44,362 nucleotides of DNA, from positions 1 through 44,362 of the IMG/VR virus record IMGVR_UViG_3300026130_000343; one strand, 5' to 3'. This document shows, one piece after another, positions 34,161 through 42,976 of this stretch (the stretch's first letter is position 1; every line of letters begins with the position of its first letter). The notes below the pieces were generated by a model. It worked only from the letters and a program-made list of their open reading frames with translations. It ran no database searches and was not told where the DNA came from. The position numbers and the translations under genes are program-made. The DNA comes from a virus.

Positions 34161-35442
34161 TATATAAATCCTTTAATACAGAATCATAATTAACCCATTG
34201 CGTGTTTGTTAAATGTTCGTAATTATGCTCTAGTACACTTCGCATATCAGAATACATACTTAACCACTCGCTTTTTGATTTTTTATTCAACGACGAAGCA
34301 AGCTTGCAAATAGCATCAAGTCTTTGTACAGGATCTTCGATCGAATCATAACTTTCGTCCCAAAAATCTGAAAAAGTTTTAAACCCGAAAGTTTTAAGTG
34401 TTTTTAAGGCGTGAGGTTGACACACTAATATAAACGGATGCATCGCCCGCATAGGCTTAAATATTTTTTCACTAAAAAATACACTATCTTTATAATGATC
34501 TTGAAAATAAGTTTCTGTTATAATACTATACCAAGTATTTAAATACGTGCTTTTTAAAAAATGTTGAGCCTTATTTACTGTAAAATCAGAAACATCAACT
34601 GTAAGCGGTACTTTAGATTTAATATTATCAAGATTTGTCTTGTTAAATGCATTGTGATTTTTAAAAGTTTTAGTATCTAAATAGTGATTATCGTACACAT
34701 CAAAACTAAGCTCGCTGCCTTCAATGAGGTCGTAATAGTTCAACATTGCAAGAAGTGCAATTCTGTGTTGTCTAATTACCCTATTCAAACAACTAAACGT
34801 CTTAACATGATTATTATTTTTAAAATCTAAATGTTCATCAACTGTTACTTCTGATCCAGACTTAGTTGACTGAAAAAAATGATGACCGCGTGACATTTCC
34901 GCAAAAAACATTTGATCTACAATTCTCATTCTTTTCTTAATATTGTTAGCATTACACCACATTTGATATTTCTTGTTTTCAATAAGATTAGAAGTGCTAT
35001 AGATAATTTGTTCAGGATTAATATTATACTGATCAATCTTATTATGTATAGATCTATAATAATCTTTTTTGTTAATTGAATCAAGCAACGGAAATCCTTC
35101 CAACGTTTGATCAATATGTATTACTGCCTTTTTAGTGTTTGTTAATTTAAACAGCTTAGGTTGTTGTTGATGTATTAAGTCAAACATGTGTATTAAATTC
35201 GGATAATCTTTGTTTAAGTCTCCTAACCACCAATACGGTCCTTGAGTTGTTCCAATTTCATAAATGATATTTTTATTTTGTTTTTTAGCATCTTTAAAAT
35301 TAGAGTGCGTAAGTTTAAATGCATTAGAGATACTAAAATAAAAGTAATTTTGAGAAAATCTAAATCTTTGATCAGAATCTTTAGTACTTAAATTATATCT
35401 GTTAGGAGTATCGTATACACTAACTACTTCTTTAATCGTCAT
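34153..35442 (-). CDS. Glycosyltransferase-like protein, EKxxR/H-PF family member
   Basis: A 429-residue protein, the largest of the three-member family. Its C-terminal block reads FFSEKIFKPMRAMHPFILVC, then GFKTFSDFWDESYDSI and DPVQRLDAI. The N-terminal half has a QNYFYFSISN segment and an IIYEIGTTQGPYWWLG strand-loop. Start ATG overlaps the upstream radical SAM gene by 11 bases. The three paralogues are separated by an SGNH gene and a methyltransferase gene, suggesting several sugar transfers in one pathway. Confidence 0.6.
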   Translation of the reverse strand: MTIKEVVSVYDTPNRYNLSTKDSDQRFRFSQNYFYFSISNAFKLTHSNFKDAKKQNKNIIYEIGTTQGPYWWLGDLNKDYPNLIHMFDLIHQQQPKLFKLTNTKKAVIHIDQTLEGFPLLDSINKKDYYRSIHNKIDQYNINPEQIIYSTSNLIENKKYQMWCNANNIKKRMRIVDQMFFAEMSRGHHFFQSTKSGSEVTVDEHLDFKNNNHVKTFSCLNRVIRQHRIALLAMLNYYDLIEGSELSFDVYDNHYLDTKTFKNHNAFNKTNLDNIKSKVPLTVDVSDFTVNKAQHFLKSTYLNTWYSIITETYFQDHYKDSVFFSEKIFKPMRAMHPFILVCQPHALKTLKTFGFKTFSDFWDESYDSIEDPVQRLDAICKLASSLNKKSKSEWLSMYSDMRSVLEHNYEHLTNTQWVNYDSVLKDLYNV

Positions 35443-36847
35443 AATTTTTTATTTCGCCTGTTCCTAAACTTATATGCGGTATTGTATTATCAATTTCTAT
35501 AGTTTCTAGCCATTCGGATAAAATTAACGGGAACGTATCTTTTAAACTTTTTCCTCTACGAACATCATATTGCTGATAAAAGCTTTTAAAATCGTGCTGT
35601 AACTTTTCTTTTTCAAGATTGGCTCTGCGATGCGGAGTTTCTACAACTTCTAAATAATCTATAAGACGCTTTACTTGAGCACGTTCTCCGTCGCCAATTT
35701 CAGCAGTCTTTAAATTATTGTTATACCAAGTTTCCAACTTTTCTCTACAGAAATTTTTAATATGATCAGGAAATGCCAACGGACTCATAAAACTAGGCCA
35801 TCTTAAAATATTAAGATCTACATGAGGCTTATTATGGCCGTATTTCTTTTTTAGTGTAATCATATCATCTAAGAATTCTGTAATGCTAAACAAACTTAAA
35901 CTTGTAACTGTCATCATAATAGTTACCGATCTGTAGTTAGCATTTTCTATAAAGTATGTTAAGTTATTTCTCCACTGAGAATAATCTAAGCCGTCTCGGA
36001 TATATTCAGCCTGGTTTCCGACTGCTTCGCAGCTAGTATACAAGTCAAATTCTTTTAAGTTTGCTTCTTTTGTAAAATCTACTAACTTGTCAATGAGATC
36101 GTCTTTAATACACAAGTTGCTGTTAACTGCCATTCTCAATTTCGAAACATCAGTATCTTTTACTAGATCACAAAATTTCCAAAATTGATGACTCATTGCA
36201 GGCTCTCCGCCTGTAATTCTAATTTCTTGTAACTCTTTACTAAGATCTGGCCACCACTCAAAAAATGCCTTTACGTAAGGATTATTTTCATTAAACTTTC
36301 CATAAGGTTCGGCCCACTCGCCTGTGTGATGATATGCTCCTGCGCCGTCACTTTTCATCAATTGATAAGGACCGTTCTTTTTAATCTCATTACCCCAAGT
36401 AGTTGAATATCCGCTATTACAATAACTACAAGCTAAATTACAAGTTCTGTCGAAACTTATTTCAAGCGTTTGCGGCATTACATTTTCATAAGGATCAGAC
36501 TTAGCAATAATATTGATTTCTTTTTCGTCATATATCATGCTCTTGTATACACGATCAGAAATGTTCTTTCTGCCAATATCTTCAATTTTCCAACAGTACT
36601 CGCACTCAGAAGGTCGTTCACCGTTTAACATTCTTTCTCGTTGTTTTTTCTTATGGTCAGTGTTATGTATAGCACTAGGATTGTCTTTTAACTCGTCCTT
36701 GTTGATAGGATGAGGTATCGGTAGATGGCAACTGTGAGTGTATCCATGTCCTAAGTGAATACTAGCGTTAAGCCATTTTGCAGCACAGAAACTAGGACTA
36801 ACGCTATCTAATACACGCTGGCGCCATTTGAATAATTTTTCGCTCAT
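35432..36847 (-). CDS. Radical SAM protein with N-terminal cysteine block, paralogue pair
   Basis: A 471-residue radical SAM enzyme. The N-terminal block (C21, C40, C82, C85) includes SFCAAKW, HSCHLP and ECEYCWKIED. It has fewer cysteines than the 18309 and 22239 proteins and histidines next to them (HSCH), so the auxiliary cluster may have mixed ligands. The core is C136-x3-C140-x2-C143 in TCNLACSYC and the motif is TGGEPAM. It is a clear paralogue of the gene just upstream (36844-38238), to which it is joined by an ATGA overlap; a large insert of about 60 residues sits between the cysteine motif and GGE. Confidence 0.8.
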   Translation of the reverse strand: MSEKLFKWRQRVLDSVSPSFCAAKWLNASIHLGHGYTHSCHLPIPHPINKDELKDNPSAIHNTDHKKKQRERMLNGERPSECEYCWKIEDIGRKNISDRVYKSMIYDEKEINIIAKSDPYENVMPQTLEISFDRTCNLACSYCNSGYSTTWGNEIKKNGPYQLMKSDGAGAYHHTGEWAEPYGKFNENNPYVKAFFEWWPDLSKELQEIRITGGEPAMSHQFWKFCDLVKDTDVSKLRMAVNSNLCIKDDLIDKLVDFTKEANLKEFDLYTSCEAVGNQAEYIRDGLDYSQWRNNLTYFIENANYRSVTIMMTVTSLSLFSITEFLDDMITLKKKYGHNKPHVDLNILRWPSFMSPLAFPDHIKNFCREKLETWYNNNLKTAEIGDGERAQVKRLIDYLEVVETPHRRANLEKEKLQHDFKSFYQQYDVRRGKSLKDTFPLILSEWLETIEIDNTIPHISLGTGEIKNYDD

Positions 36848-38238
36848 AGTGATTTACATCTCCAATAAAAATCTGCCATTTCAGGAAAAGTTTTTAAGAA
36901 ATCTGTTCCACGTCTACGATCATGTTCGTCGACAAATATTGCAAAATCTTTACTATTTTGCACAGGGTATGGTCCTCGTTCGTCTCTAAATACGTTGTAT
37001 ATACGCTGCATTCTATTAATTTCGTACTCATAAAACCCTCTGCCGCAAAGCGGGGGCCAATATGCATGTTCTTTATTGTTGTACATGTAAGTAACTTGTT
37101 CTTCAACTTTTTCTAGATAACTCTGATCTAAAATAAACACACTTTGATGCCAAGGCCAGCGTAGGTAAGAAACATCCATGCTCACAGGATTTCTGCGCTC
37201 AGGGCCTGTATTATATTCTAAACGCAACTTTAAAAAGTCTTGCATCATTTCTTTATAACTTGTTACGCTTAATGCATTATAAGTCGCCATGTTAGTCAGC
37301 TTACTATCTGGAATTTCTCGTAGTACTCTATGGCAATTATCGTACCACTGATTGTAATCCATTCCGTTCCTAATGTACTCAGCACGTTTACCATGTGCTT
37401 CGCAGCTTGTATACACTTTAAACTCTTTAATATATCCTTCGCCTTGGATACGTTTCATTTTTTCAACAAGTTTGTTAACAAGATCGTCTGGAACACATAA
37501 ATTACTATTAATGTTTAATTCTAAATTCGGATTTGGATTTTCGATGATGTAATCTAAAACTTTAAACGTATCTTTTGTCATTAAAGGCTCTCCGCCTGTA
37601 ATTCTAAAAGTATGTAAACTAGGATAAAGTTCAGGCCACCATTTCCAGAATGCATCCACATACGGATTAACATCTTTGTGCGGAATTGGCATTTTATCTT
37701 GATTCTTAACATTATCTAGATTATTGAAGTTTGTACTAGTTGGATACGGGCCGAACTGATTTATTTCTTCCATCCACTTAGAACTAACTTCCGGAGAACA
37801 ATAAGAACACTTAAAGTTACATGCATTACTAAAACTAACCTCTACATAACTAGGGTTAGTATTTTTGTCTGCTGCACTAGTAGCAATAATATCTATGTCA
37901 TTTCTTGCCCATTCTTCAGAACTTTTAGTAATTCTGTCACTAAAAGTATTTCCAGTAGTATCAGCATCTTCGGCTCTCCAACAGTAATCGCATTCTTTTG
38001 GTCTTTCACCGCGTAACATTTTAGCACGTTGCTCTTTTTTAAACTGAGTATTATGCAATGCGCTAGGATCTTTTTCAATTTCTGCTAGAGGAATCTTATG
38101 GGTTGTTGGGTGGTGACAGCTATGGTTGTGCCCTGTTTGTAAGTGTAGAGTTACTTGTTTCCATTTTGCAGCACAGAAACTAGGACTAATAGAATCTAGC
38201 TTCTCTCGTGTTTTGACATATTTGTCGTAAATGTCCAT
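36844..38238 (-). CDS. Radical SAM protein with N-terminal cysteine block, paralogue pair
   Basis: A 464-residue sister of the preceding entry. N-terminal C22, C41, C83 and C86 lie in FCAAKW, HSCHHP and ECDYCWRAED. The core is C140-x3-C144-x2-C147 in ACNFKCSYC, with TGGEPLM downstream. Both also share the TSCEAHGKRAEYIRNGMDY-type block and the closing DRRRG/DVRRGKS..TFP segment. An AAGGA site precedes the ATG. Duplication followed by divergence suggests two related substrates or two successive positions. Confidence 0.8.
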   Translation of the reverse strand: MDIYDKYVKTREKLDSISPSFCAAKWKQVTLHLQTGHNHSCHHPTTHKIPLAEIEKDPSALHNTQFKKEQRAKMLRGERPKECDYCWRAEDADTTGNTFSDRITKSSEEWARNDIDIIATSAADKNTNPSYVEVSFSNACNFKCSYCSPEVSSKWMEEINQFGPYPTSTNFNNLDNVKNQDKMPIPHKDVNPYVDAFWKWWPELYPSLHTFRITGGEPLMTKDTFKVLDYIIENPNPNLELNINSNLCVPDDLVNKLVEKMKRIQGEGYIKEFKVYTSCEAHGKRAEYIRNGMDYNQWYDNCHRVLREIPDSKLTNMATYNALSVTSYKEMMQDFLKLRLEYNTGPERRNPVSMDVSYLRWPWHQSVFILDQSYLEKVEEQVTYMYNNKEHAYWPPLCGRGFYEYEINRMQRIYNVFRDERGPYPVQNSKDFAIFVDEHDRRRGTDFLKTFPEMADFYWRCKSL

Positions 38239-38254
38239 TTAAATGTCCTTTTAG

Positions 38255-39196
38255 TTATTCGATAAACTTCTTAGTTGTTCGACTAGGGTTTTTATACACT
38301 GACTTAAAGAACCTGCTTTGTTCAGCGTCTAACGGATTTTCTGCAATAGGAATATCTAGCTCAGTTCCTAATGTTAGACCTAATCCCTTAATTTCGTTAA
38401 TTAACTTATCTTCTGGAATTTTACTATATTCTTCATTCCAAATTTGATTTAGGTATTCAAAATCTCGAACTTGTACATAATCCCAATCAGTTAGCATTGT
38501 TTTGTACAATCCTTCTCGAGCACCGTAAATTGCCCACATACCATTTTCTACATCTGCTCCGACCATAGACCAAATGTACAGCCAGTGCAAGCATCTCCAG
38601 TGCAAGTTTTTAAATTCTTCTGGACTGACTTTAACACCTCTATCGAGTGCAAGTTTAACACCTTCACGAAATCCTGCTCGCCACGCTTGCTGAGGAGTAG
38701 CATTATTAACAATGTCGCTGTAGCAACTATTCATCTGAATATATTGCAAATCCCAACAAAAATCCACTTGTGCATGAGCATTATCTGGATCGGCATTTTC
38801 ATGTGTTTTCATGTTAAGTACGTATTCTTTAGGCCAACATTTTAGTCCACCATTACCGTACATTAGACCGTTGATTGTATTTCGAGCCGACCAACTAACA
38901 ACACACTTGTCAAAGTCGACAGAATTATTCCAGTGGAAATCTTCGTGGTTAGTTAAGTCGTATTCTTTGTTAAGGAAAGCAGGATTAATAATATTATCGC
39001 CGTCAACTGTAATAAATCTATCAGTTTCTGATAGTTTTGCACATGCCTTGTGTGCAGCATCTGATCCTTTTACACCGTGTACACGTTTTGCCCAAGGAAT
39101 TTTGCTACACAAATCTGCATAGTTTTTTTCTGCGTTAGGTTCGTCATATGACAAATATATAATGTCATAATCTAAAATCTTAAACTTTTCAATCAT
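38255..39196 (-). CDS. GT-A-like glycosyltransferase, relative of the giant protein
   Basis: A 313-residue protein with IIYLSYDEPNAEKNY (12-26), RVHGVKG (38-44), and DGD at 65-67 in FITVDGDNII, then WSARNTINGLMYGNGGLKCWP. The same blocks in the same order form residues 826-1057 of the 26226-29399 protein. The DGD resembles the metal-binding DxD of GT-A folds. This form has no tandem modules and a different C-terminal part. ATGA junction with the gene upstream; 16 bases separate it from the radical SAM gene downstream. The likely role is sugar transfer. Confidence 0.65.
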   Translation of the reverse strand: MIEKFKILDYDIIYLSYDEPNAEKNYADLCSKIPWAKRVHGVKGSDAAHKACAKLSETDRFITVDGDNIINPAFLNKEYDLTNHEDFHWNNSVDFDKCVVSWSARNTINGLMYGNGGLKCWPKEYVLNMKTHENADPDNAHAQVDFCWDLQYIQMNSCYSDIVNNATPQQAWRAGFREGVKLALDRGVKVSPEEFKNLHWRCLHWLYIWSMVGADVENGMWAIYGAREGLYKTMLTDWDYVQVRDFEYLNQIWNEEYSKIPEDKLINEIKGLGLTLGTELDIPIAENPLDAEQSRFFKSVYKNPSRTTKKFIE

Positions 39197-39792
39197 TTAA
39201 TGACCTCGTATGAATACGTATCAAACTTATGTATTGTATACACGCTAACAGGTTCTCCGCTAAATTCACGCTCTTGCTTAAAATCAAGCACTACATAAAA
39301 ATTTTGCAGTAAGTCTTTTAAAGAAAAAGACAGCGTTCTATACAGTACATTTGGGTTGTTTTCTTCTGTAATACTAAAACTAACTTCTATATTAACATTG
39401 ATATGATTATTTGTCAACTTAGTTCTTAAAGCATCGCCCATTAAAACCTTCCAACATGTATTGTTAACATCTTGGACTACTTGTATATCAGCAGGTTCTT
39501 CTGTAGGCTCAGGCACTTGATAAATTAGTTCTGTAACAGTATATATCGGATTATCTAATGTGTTACGACTAAGCTGGTATTGCTTAGACTTCATGTCGTA
39601 TATAACGTTACATTGATTTAAGTTTTCTTTTCCAGATAATATAGGCTCTACATCTTCGTATGTTGTTTCTAACCAAGTGTCGTGCTCAGTTACTGAGTTT
39701 TTGCGTGTTATTGATCGAATAGCTAACGTGTCAGGATCAAACACTACTGCATACGAATTATCTAGTTTTACTTTCGGTAATATTATTCTCAT
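39193..39792 (-). CDS. Hypothetical protein (199 aa)
   Basis: Not recognised. The 199-residue product is mostly beta-rich, with alternating hydrophobic strands (SYAVVFDPDTLAI, VSVYTIHKFDTYSYEV) and a proline/glutamate hinge PEPTEEPAD near residues 94-102. No enzyme motif, signal or membrane segment. It lies between glycosyltransferase-like genes, with an ATGA overlap on one side and one base on the other. A virion or adaptor protein is possible, but this is unsupported. Confidence 0.55.
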   Translation of the reverse strand: MRIILPKVKLDNSYAVVFDPDTLAIRSITRKNSVTEHDTWLETTYEDVEPILSGKENLNQCNVIYDMKSKQYQLSRNTLDNPIYTVTELIYQVPEPTEEPADIQVVQDVNNTCWKVLMGDALRTKLTNNHINVNIEVSFSITEENNPNVLYRTLSFSLKDLLQNFYVVLDFKQEREFSGEPVSVYTIHKFDTYSYEVIK

Positions 39793-39793
39793 G

Positions 39794-40630
39794 TTACAGT
39801 CCTAAATGTTTCTTATATATATTCATTATTTTATCAGTAACAAAATCTTTTTCGGTATAATGAAATATTCCTTGCTGAGTATGATTACCGATTGTTAACT
39901 TTAAATTGCTTGTTAAGTACGTTCCTACTCTGCCTTGCCATGTTTCAGTATTATGAGTCCACCCTTGTATTAAAGGCTTCATGTGAGTAAAGCTTGGATA
40001 CTTAACTTTACTGTTGGTTATTTCTGTGTCGCAGTCTAATATTTTAGCAACAATTGCAGCACTAACATCAATGCTCGGACGTTTAGGATAATGCTCCTTT
40101 ACATATTGTCCGTAAAACAATTCCCAGTTATTCATAACTAGTTCTAGCCAACGATAAAACTCATGTGCCTTTTCGCCTTTCTTAAAGTAATGAAATCCTG
40201 AATATAGATTAGGTAAATTGTTAGCAATAAAGGCTTTTCGGTATACAGTATCGTGTACTTCTTCGTCACGGTATGTGAATACTTTACTAGTAAAGTATAA
40301 ATCATAGTTACTTAAAAAGTCCCACCAACTACTAATATCTTGTAGTACTAACATATCTGTATCAAGTACTACAGTTTCTTCATACGGGCTAGCGTGATAA
40401 ATCTTCCATCTGTTTTCAACCTTCCAGTCAGATTTTGCTGCTTGATCGTTCCATGGTATTTCAACAATGCTATCAAACAAAGACACGTATTCTTCTGGTA
40501 CTACGTCATTTGTTATCAGCGTAATTTTAGGATCGCTGTTAGTTGCATGTAGGCTCATTGCGCACAAACATGCTTGTTTTACGTAGTCGTGTTCTGAGTT
40601 TTGAGCTAGCATTACATATCCTTTAGTCAT
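39794..40630 (-). CDS. GT8-like glycosyltransferase
   Basis: A 278-residue GT-A-fold sugar transferase. The metal-binding DxD is DTD at residues 90-92 in VVLDTDMLVL. The N-terminal GYVMLAQNSEHDYVKQACLC region and the later LYSGFHYFKKG acceptor segment match GT8-type layout. AAGGAG precedes the ATG, which overlaps the next GT8-like gene by 8 bases. Glycogenin-type enzymes use UDP-sugars, consistent with the sugar dehydrogenase at 29472. Acceptor unknown. Confidence 0.75.
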   Translation of the reverse strand: MTKGYVMLAQNSEHDYVKQACLCAMSLHATNSDPKITLITNDVVPEEYVSLFDSIVEIPWNDQAAKSDWKVENRWKIYHASPYEETVVLDTDMLVLQDISSWWDFLSNYDLYFTSKVFTYRDEEVHDTVYRKAFIANNLPNLYSGFHYFKKGEKAHEFYRWLELVMNNWELFYGQYVKEHYPKRPSIDVSAAIVAKILDCDTEITNSKVKYPSFTHMKPLIQGWTHNTETWQGRVGTYLTSNLKLTIGNHTQQGIFHYTEKDFVTDKIMNIYKKHLGL

Positions 40631-41480
40631 TTGCTAACTCCTTATCTATAATTCTATTCAAACTAAATTTATTCATTACGTGGACAGTGTTTTGTTTAAA
40701 TCGTATAACATTGTACTCTCCTGCATGATGTTCTTTTTCAATTAAAAACATAAAGCTGTTATCTTTTAATTCTACTAACTCGTCTTTGTCAGTTGTGTAA
40801 AACAGTTTGCCCGGCATCTTGGCTGCAAAGTCACCTTTCTGGTATCCGTTCATAATGTGTATTGCTATGCTAAATGCGTGATCGTTTCTATAAACACTAG
40901 AATTTATCTGAAAAATACTGTTGTAGTGCTGCCAGTTTTCTTGTATGTGTTGCAGCAAGTCAAAGAATATTTTGTTTTCGGGTGTTTTTCTAAAGAATAC
41001 GCAAGTTGCCCAGTAAAAGTCTACGCTTGTGTCCGATATGTAATCAAACTCAGTGTAATCTCTAAACTGTGCTAAGTCGTATGCACGTTTATAAATTAAA
41101 AAATCGTTAGACTGTGAGAAACACTCATTAAAAATACTATCTGCTATTACTACATCGGTATCTAAAAGTAACGTTTCGTCGTACGGTGTTAGGTCGTATG
41201 CTAACGGACGAGTATCATTTTTAAATTCTAGTCGCTTTTGCGTTAATACACCGTCATAGTATCGCTTTAATGTAAAGCCATTAGTATACTCAGTAACTAT
41301 TACATTATCAAAAACAGATTCATAGTCCGGAAAGTTATCTTTTAAATAATCTTCATTATCAGTAATAACAGACGTAGGTAATCCCAAATACTGGTCGACA
41401 CGTTTAGCAAGCCAATACGCTTGCTTTAAATAATCTACTTGGCTGTTATTACGTGCAAATAACAGTACTCCTTTACTCAT
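40623..41480 (-). CDS. GT8-like glycosyltransferase, tandem paralogue
   Basis: A 285-residue enzyme with DTD at residues 107-109 in LLLDTDVVIA and a YWATCVFFRKT segment. The start used is the ATG at 41480, overlapping the preceding gene by 8 bases, with AAGGA about 10 bases upstream; a TTG six bases earlier is less likely. It is paralogous in plan to its neighbour at 39794 but distinct in sequence. The two may add successive sugars. Confidence 0.75.
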   Translation of the reverse strand: MSKGVLLFARNNSQVDYLKQAYWLAKRVDQYLGLPTSVITDNEDYLKDNFPDYESVFDNVIVTEYTNGFTLKRYYDGVLTQKRLEFKNDTRPLAYDLTPYDETLLLDTDVVIADSIFNECFSQSNDFLIYKRAYDLAQFRDYTEFDYISDTSVDFYWATCVFFRKTPENKIFFDLLQHIQENWQHYNSIFQINSSVYRNDHAFSIAIHIMNGYQKGDFAAKMPGKLFYTTDKDELVELKDNSFMFLIEKEHHAGEYNVIRFKQNTVHVMNKFSLNRIIDKELAND

Positions 41481-41823
41481 CGCCAACTAATCCTTGTACA
41501 CTTCTGTTTTTTCGAATTTTTTCATATTCAGTAAGATATGTGTTCGACGCAGTTGCATACACGTTAAGAATGTCGCTTGTAAATGTACTGAGATCAGGCA
41601 CAAAAATTGGCTGATTATTGTCATCTACTAATACAGTATCTTCTTGTTCTAATGAAAGCAAGCTTTGACAAAAGCTTATAAGTTGCTGTGTTACACTAAA
41701 TTGGCCACCACCAAAGTAATGTACTAAGTTTTGTTGAAATTGTTCGTGAATTAGTCTCTTCTGATTGTTCAGAGTGACCATGTAATTGGAAAAGTCTAAT
41801 GCTTTTTCTAGTTTAACATCCAT
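41473..41823 (-). CDS. Hypothetical small protein (116 aa)
   Basis: A 116-residue, largely helical protein (LDFSNYMVTLNNQKRLIHEQ and QQLISFCQSLLSLEQED). No family recognised. It is the first gene after the structural block and has its own perfect sigma70 promoter. Its ribosome site lies in one arm of an inverted repeat, so its expression is probably set by which transcript carries it. It may be a chaperone or regulator of fibre assembly, but nothing shows this. Confidence 0.6.
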   Translation of the reverse strand: MDVKLEKALDFSNYMVTLNNQKRLIHEQFQQNLVHYFGGGQFSVTQQLISFCQSLLSLEQEDTVLVDDNNQPIFVPDLSTFTSDILNVYATASNTYLTEYEKIRKNRSVQGLVGDE

Positions 41824-41827
41824 AAAA

Positions 41828-41868
41828 ATACTCCTATAACTATATTAATTATACAGTCATAGGAGTAT
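41828..41868 (-). promoter_or_regulatory. Inverted repeat able to hide the ribosome site
   Basis: On the minus strand ATACTCCTATGACT (41868-41855) and AGTTATAGGAGTAT (41841-41828) pair as a 14-base stem with one mismatch and a 13-base loop, of which the outer 10 pairs are perfect. The AGGAG site (41835-41831) of the downstream gene lies in the second arm, 7 bases before its ATG. A short T5 run follows the stem, so a weak terminator role is also possible. Confidence 0.65.
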
Positions 41869-41876
41869 ATTGTCAA
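41848..41876 (-). promoter_or_regulatory. Perfect sigma70 promoter within the inverted repeat
   Basis: On the minus strand TTGACA (41876-41871) and TATAAT (41853-41848) are separated by 17 bases, matching the consensus at all 12 positions. Transcription would start at about 41841, between the two arms, so this transcript lacks the first arm and leaves the ribosome site open. Confidence 0.75.
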
Positions 41877-41877
41877 G

Positions 41878-42942
41878 TTATAGATTTGAATTATTTACTG
41901 ATGAAGGTGCAGCAATTACAACACCGTCATAATCAGTGCCAGCTAAATTTAATGTTGCACCGTTAGCTCTATATACTTGAACTGTGCTTGTTGTAGTACC
42001 AGTAATCGCAGTTACGTCTTCGTCAATACCGTCTGGTGCTCCGCCTGGTGGTATTGGAGTAACTGGCGGGTCACCGCTGTCATCGTCATTGAACGATATT
42101 TCAAATTGTATACTGTTAGATGTAGTAGATTTTGCTCTAATAGTATAATCATTCTCAGCATATACACCACTACCGGTCTTAGTAAAGATAGTAGTATATG
42201 ATGTTGTTAATGATTCATTTCCTATTAAACTTCCTGTACCTGTTCCCGAAGCAGTAGTATCAGAGCCACTAAATGCTATAGTACCCATATTAGACAACAA
42301 ATTAGACCAGTTATAGTCTTTAGAACCTACAGTATTACTTGTACCACCAGTTAAGCTAGCAGAAAGTAAAATTTTTCCGCCAGTATTAAAGAAATAACGT
42401 CTATGATCAGTTCCGCTAATTATTTCTGTAGTATTATCTGGGTATGTTAGTGTGTATCCGTCAAACGTAACTGTAACAACATGTGTTATTGAGCCGTTCC
42501 ACGAATTTTCTCTAGCACTAGATGTTAGTTCTTCAGTTGACATTTGTGAACTATCGGCAGTAGATTGAGAAACAGAAATGTCAGCAACAGCTCCTTCGAA
42601 GTCTACGTAACCTTTGTTTAATCTACCAGCTGCATCTGAACTGTCTGTTGCGCCTACTTCTGCTGCAAATTCACCAATAATGTCACCTGTTTCGGGATAA
42701 CCTAAACCGTCTTCATCACCCCAGGTAGGAGGATTACCTACCTGATGCACTCTTGTACGAACAAGATCCACATATAAGTCGATCATGTCTTGTTCACTAA
42801 CAATGTCAGTATCTGCTTTTGCTGAACTAATTACAACTTGCCCGTATCCGTCTGTTCCGCTGTTGTTTGTTCCTAATACAGTTCGCAAGGTATTTCTCAT
42901 CGAGTTATACCTTGCCGCTGTAACTATATCACCAATTGCCAT
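41878..42942 (-). CDS. Virion structural / tail-fibre-type protein
   Basis: A 354-residue protein. The N-terminal part (IGDIVTAARYNSMRNTLRTVL then VSEQDMIDLYVDLVRTRVHQVG) is helical. The C-terminal half is Ser/Thr/Gly-rich beta structure (TVTFDGYTLTYPDN, TGGTSNTVGSKDYNW), typical of a fibre or baseplate-linked structural protein. A TATAAATA late element and an AGGA site precede the ATG. It lies between a partial tail-fibre gene and the hairpin-regulated small gene. Assignment is by composition and context; the exact virion part is unknown. Confidence 0.65.
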   Translation of the reverse strand: MAIGDIVTAARYNSMRNTLRTVLGTNNSGTDGYGQVVISSAKADTDIVSEQDMIDLYVDLVRTRVHQVGNPPTWGDEDGLGYPETGDIIGEFAAEVGATDSSDAAGRLNKGYVDFEGAVADISVSQSTADSSQMSTEELTSSARENSWNGSITHVVTVTFDGYTLTYPDNTTEIISGTDHRRYFFNTGGKILLSASLTGGTSNTVGSKDYNWSNLLSNMGTIAFSGSDTTASGTGTGSLIGNESLTTSYTTIFTKTGSGVYAENDYTIRAKSTTSNSIQFEISFNDDDSGDPPVTPIPPGGAPDGIDEDVTAITGTTTSTVQVYRANGATLNLAGTDYDGVVIAAPSSVNNSNL

Positions 42943-42976
42943 TTTCTAATCCTGAATTCTTTTTAATATACGCAGT

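Noticed and set aside
10092-38238. A RiPP peptide cluster with a short precursor gene.
   Set aside because: I looked for small open frames with a leader and repeated core next to the radical SAM genes and found none convincing; the tandem-module protein is far too large for a typical precursor.
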